The notes under the pieces: model-generated
What the model saw: the letters and a program-made list of their open reading frames with translations, nothing else
What the model was told of the DNA's origin: nothing
The model's database searches: none
Shown: positions 5,700-7,176 of the stretch, piece by piece
Position numbering within the stretch: position 1 is the first letter of the stretch
Layout: the number at the start of each line of letters is the position of its first letter
Assembly: GCA_964407285.1 (NCBI GenBank)
Contig: CAYOVG010000356.1
Span: 1-7,176 of the forward strand
Length of the DNA stretch: 7,176 bases
From: CAYOVG01 sp964407285
Lineage (GTDB): Bacteria > Desulfobacterota > Syntrophobacteria > Syntrophobacterales > Syntrophobacteraceae
Direction: 5' to 3'
Position numbers and translations under genes: made by a program

Positions 5700-6152
5700 T
5701 CATTCCGGGTCTGCCCGCACTTCGATGCGCTGAGTCGATATGCAGTCCTTCGGGACGGTTACGGTAAGCACCCCTTTCCTGAATTCGGCGGTTATGTCGG
5801 CCGGCCGGGCGACAACCGGCAGTATGAAGGAACGGTGGAAGGCCCCGGTGGGTCTTTCTCCCATCGATTTCACGAGTTCCGGCCGGGCTGGAGCGTCTTT
5901 CCTCGTCCCCGCGATCACCAACTGGTTGCCGATGACTTCGACCTGGACATTCTCATGCTCCGCGCCGGGCAGGTCGGCGACTATAATCCATTCCCGCTCA
6001 CTCTCCCAGATATCGACCGCGGGATTCCAGGACGGATCTTCCTCCGGCGGTCCGGGTTTTTCGACGACTTTTTCTGCAAAACTCGCGGCGTAAAGTTCAT
6101 CCATCCGCGTCTTCATTGTCCTGAGCTCCTCCAGGACCAGGTTGCGCTCCAT
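5700..6152 (-). CDS. Hsp20 family small heat-shock protein
   Basis: This is an ATP-independent holdase that binds unfolding proteins and hands them to the refolding chaperones. The protein has 150 residues. The N-terminal arm (about 1-42) is followed by the alpha-crystallin domain (about 43-137), which begins WNPAVDIWESEREWIIVADLPG in pieces and contains VQVEVIGNQLVIAG (69-82). A GAFHRSFILP strand lies at 103-112 and the signature GVLTVTVPK at 127-135. The C-terminal tail has QRIEV, an I-x-V type motif used for oligomer contacts. Two starts are possible. ATG 6152 has GAGGT eight bases upstream. GTG at 6161, three codons earlier, has AAGGAGG at about seven bases, arguably the better ribosome binding site; it would add three residues. 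The frame stays open to 6230, but that part runs through the 15-bp repeat and is unlikely to be translated. It is transcribed towards htpX and divergently from the tRNA operon. Confidence 0.93.
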   Translation of the reverse strand: MERNLVLEELRTMKTRMDELYAASFAEKVVEKPGPPEEDPSWNPAVDIWESEREWIIVADLPGAEHENVQVEVIGNQLVIAGTRKDAPARPELVKSMGERPTGAFHRSFILPVVARPADITAEFRKGVLTVTVPKDCISTQRIEVRADPE

Positions 6153-6171
6153 GGCCCGCACCTCGCTCCTC

Positions 6172-6201
6172 CTTTGATATACCCTTCTTTGACATACCCT
6201 T
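6172..6201 (-). repeat. 15-bp tandem repeat directly before the hsp20 ribosome binding site
   Basis: Two adjacent 15-mers differ at one position: CTTTGATATACCCTT (6172-6186) and CTTTGACATACCCTT (6187-6201). Read on the hsp20 strand they are AAGGGTATGTCAAAG and AAGGGTATATCAAAG. The second runs straight into GGAGGAGCGAGG, the hsp20 Shine-Dalgarno region. The copies could be tandem regulator half-sites, an RNA leader element, or a simple duplication. Confidence 0.75.
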
Positions 6202-6211
6202 GACCAGAGTA

Positions 6212-6239
6212 GATATATGCTGATATGCAAGGCTACAAA
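6212..6239 (-). promoter_or_regulatory. Possible hsp20 promoter
   Basis: On the - strand TTTGTA (6234-6239) and TATATC (6212-6217) are separated by 16 bp. This is a weak sigma70 match that would place the start near 6205, upstream of the 15-bp tandem repeat. No clear sigma32 (CTTGAA/CCCCAT) pair or CIRCE repeat is visible. Confidence 0.3.
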
Positions 6240-6472
6240 TGCATCGATCCACTCGTAAGTTTAAGGAACGCGGTGACTGGTGTCAAGCATGGATCGGGCC
6301 GGTCGGATTGCGAGCCGCGCGGGAGTTTTCGCGTGCACGGCGACGCCGGTCCCCGGATGTCTTTTCCGGGTGGCCGGCATCCGATATCCGGGCCCCGGGC
6401 CCGGTTCCGGGTTGGGTTTTCGAGGGCGTGCTCGACATCGACAAATCGGCGAAGTGGAGTTTCGCTTTTCTC
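6240..6472. other. Divergent intergenic region between hsp20 and the tRNA operon
   Basis: I see no gene here. The right half (about 6350-6415) is dense in CCGG-containing short palindromes. These include a 7-bp stem CCGGGCC (6388-6394) with GGCCCGG (6398-6404) around CCG, and the 18-mer CCGGCATCCGATATCCGG at 6374-6391 that nearly repeats 1813-1830. Frames open across this stretch run into the tRNA genes and are not credible. Confidence 0.5.
6374..6391. repeat. Dispersed 18-bp motif, copy 2 (copy 1 at 1813-1830)
   Basis: CCGGCATCCGATATCCGG here and CCGGTATCCGATATCCGG at 1813-1830 match at 17 of 18 positions. Both copies are intergenic and upstream of a + strand promoter, by about 80-95 bp each. 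The motif is built from ATCCGG/ATCCGA units and is partly self-complementary. Confidence 0.55.
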
Positions 6473-6501
6473 TTGACAGCAAAGAGCATCCTTTGTATAT
6501 T
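6473..6501 (+). promoter_or_regulatory. Consensus sigma70 promoter of the tRNA operon
   Basis: A perfect -35 TTGACA (6473-6478), a 17-bp spacer and -10 TATATT (6496-6501). The start would fall near 6508, a few bases before tRNA-Gln. GGGCTCC follows the -10, a GC-rich stretch of the discriminator kind common in stringently controlled stable-RNA promoters (inference). Confidence 0.88.
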
Positions 6502-6514
6502 AAGGGCTCCGGTT

Positions 6515-6588
6515 TGGGGGATCGTCTAGCGGCAGGACTGCAGACTCTGGATCTGCCTACCAAGGTTCGAATCCTTGTCCCCCAGCCA
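6515..6588 (+). tRNA. tRNA-Gln(CUG)
   Basis: It folds to a full cloverleaf. The acceptor stem TGGGGGA (6515-6521) pairs perfectly with TCCCCCA (6578-6584), and the discriminator is G6585. An encoded CCA lies at 6586-6588. The anticodon stem GCAGA/TCTGC holds the loop CTCTGGA with anticodon CTG at 6547-6549, which reads CAG (Gln). The T arm is CAAGG-TTCGAAT-CCTTG. The weak first pair U-A is typical of tRNA-Gln. Confidence 0.96.
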
Positions 6589-6597
6589 GTTCCAAAA

Positions 6598-6670
6598 GGT
6601 CCCATCGTCTAGTGGTCTAGGATATCGGCCTCTCACGCCGGAGACACGGGTTCGAACCCCGTTGGGACTA
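6598..6670 (+). tRNA. tRNA-Glu(CUC)
   Basis: It folds to a cloverleaf. The acceptor stem GGTCCCA (6598-6604) pairs with TGGGACT (6663-6669) with a G-U wobble at the first pair. The discriminator is A6670, and the next bases are TCG, so CCA is not encoded. The anticodon stem TCGGC/GCCGG holds the loop CTCTCAC with anticodon CTC at 6632-6634, which reads GAG (Glu). The T arm is ACGGG-TTCGAAC-CCCGT. Nine bases separate it from the preceding tRNA, so the two are co-transcribed. Confidence 0.95.
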
Positions 6671-6681
6671 TCGGGGAATTC

Positions 6682-6726
6682 AAAGGGTTAGCCGAATCGT
6701 TCGCATTCGGTTAACCCTTTTGCTTT
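6682..6726 (+). terminator. Intrinsic terminator of the tRNA operon
   Basis: AAAGGGTTA (6682-6690) pairs with TAACCCTTT (6712-6720). After a G-T wobble, CCGAAT (6692-6697) pairs with ATTCGG (6705-6710) around a 7-nt loop. The 16-pair stem is followed by T-rich TTTTGCTTT. It starts 11 bases after the tRNA-Glu end. The flanking A and T runs make it potentially active on both strands. Confidence 0.9.
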
Positions 6727-7176
6727 CAGTGGTAAAATCGGGTAAATTCGCTTCCTTCCGCTCTCCTCTGCTCAAGAGATTCCTCAAGAGATTCACGACG
6801 GATGAAAGGTCAGGACTAATATTTTGGCTTCGTCGAGCGGCTGCTGGTCTATGTTGAGGTTCGTGGGCACGGCAAGTTGCTTTCCAAAGGGGCTGCTCCG
6901 GTGTTTGTATCAGAGCCCCACACATTCGACCACACATTCTGAAGACCATTCCGACCACTGGTAGAGTTCTCTTGGACAGGCAGCCGTGGGTCACGGAATG
7001 GAAACACCTCCGAGCATGTACGCCATTGAGGAAGCCGAAGGAGGAACTTCCTCCGGTGGCGCCGATGGCTATGGGCCAGACGTATCCGGACAGGTATACT
7101 CTAAACGGTCAAGATCCGAACTTTCTTGAATGACTGAAAATTCCATGTCAGCCAGGATTCCAGCTCTTCGGGATAC
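6727..7176. other. Right-edge region without a recognisable intact gene
   Basis: Neither strand has a convincing gene here. The best candidate on + is an open frame from 6858 to TGA 7131-7133 without a good start codon. Its last 45 residues look protein-like (for example PLRKPKEELPPVAPMAMGQT and DRYTLNGQDPNFLE). An ATG at 7130 overlaps that stop as ATGA and opens a frame (MTENSMSARIPALRD) that leaves the window, but no Shine-Dalgarno precedes it. The GC content is lower than in the neighbouring genes. It could be a decayed gene, possibly mobile-element debris beside the tRNA operon, with an intact gene beginning at the edge. This is not established. Confidence 0.35.
6771..6794. repeat. 12-bp perfect tandem repeat
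   Basis: CTCAAGAGATTC occurs twice back to back (6771-6782 and 6783-6794) in the non-coding stretch after the tRNA terminator. No function is visible. Confidence 0.7.

Noticed and set aside
6261..6612. Several open frames on both strands around 6261-6612
   Set aside because: They run into or through the tRNA genes and the tRNA promoter and consist of Arg/Pro/Gly-rich shadow translation.
6650..7176. tRNA-Glu as an integration site with a downstream att copy
   Set aside because: I found no second copy of the tRNA 3' end in the 500 bases to the right, and no integrase in the window.

Overview
The window reads as GC-rich chromosomal DNA of a Gram-negative bacterium. Dispersed intergenic elements beginning CGTCATTCCCGCG resemble those common in Deltaproteobacteria (Desulfobacterota), so that is my best guess at lineage, but the guess is weak. 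Nothing here requires a plasmid or phage.

Layout from left to right: a broken transposase 3' portion on + (1-680); a short gap; an O6-alkylguanine-DNA alkyltransferase gene, ogt, on - (874-1434); a 532-bp intergenic stretch with short direct repeats, a GC-rich palindromic REP-like element and a good sigma70-type promoter; an NfeD/YuaF-like membrane protein on + (1967-2626); a second REP-like element; a flotillin on + (2850-4319); a purine-rich array of 8-bp tandem repeats; the membrane zinc protease htpX on - (4613-5473); an Hsp20 small heat-shock protein on - (5700-6152); a divergent intergenic region; a tRNA-Gln(CUG)/tRNA-Glu(CUC) operon on + with a consensus promoter and a strong intrinsic terminator; and about 450 bp at the right edge with no gene I can recognise.

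Functionally the middle of the window is about membrane and protein quality. The NfeD-like protein and the flotillin are a known type of pair that organises membrane microdomains, and HtpX removes damaged membrane proteins. Hsp20 holds unfolding cytosolic proteins. hsp20 and htpX point the same way and could be co-expressed under stress. They converge on the nfeD-flotillin pair across the 8-bp repeat array. Ogt (DNA alkylation repair) and the tRNA operon are separate housekeeping functions.

I do not see a clearly new multi-gene system. The most interesting signals are non-coding: a perfect 10-bp dyad sitting between the nfeD-like promoter and its start codon and containing the Shine-Dalgarno, the 8-bp array, a 15-bp tandem repeat directly before the hsp20 ribosome binding site, and an 18-bp motif shared by two distant intergenic regions.
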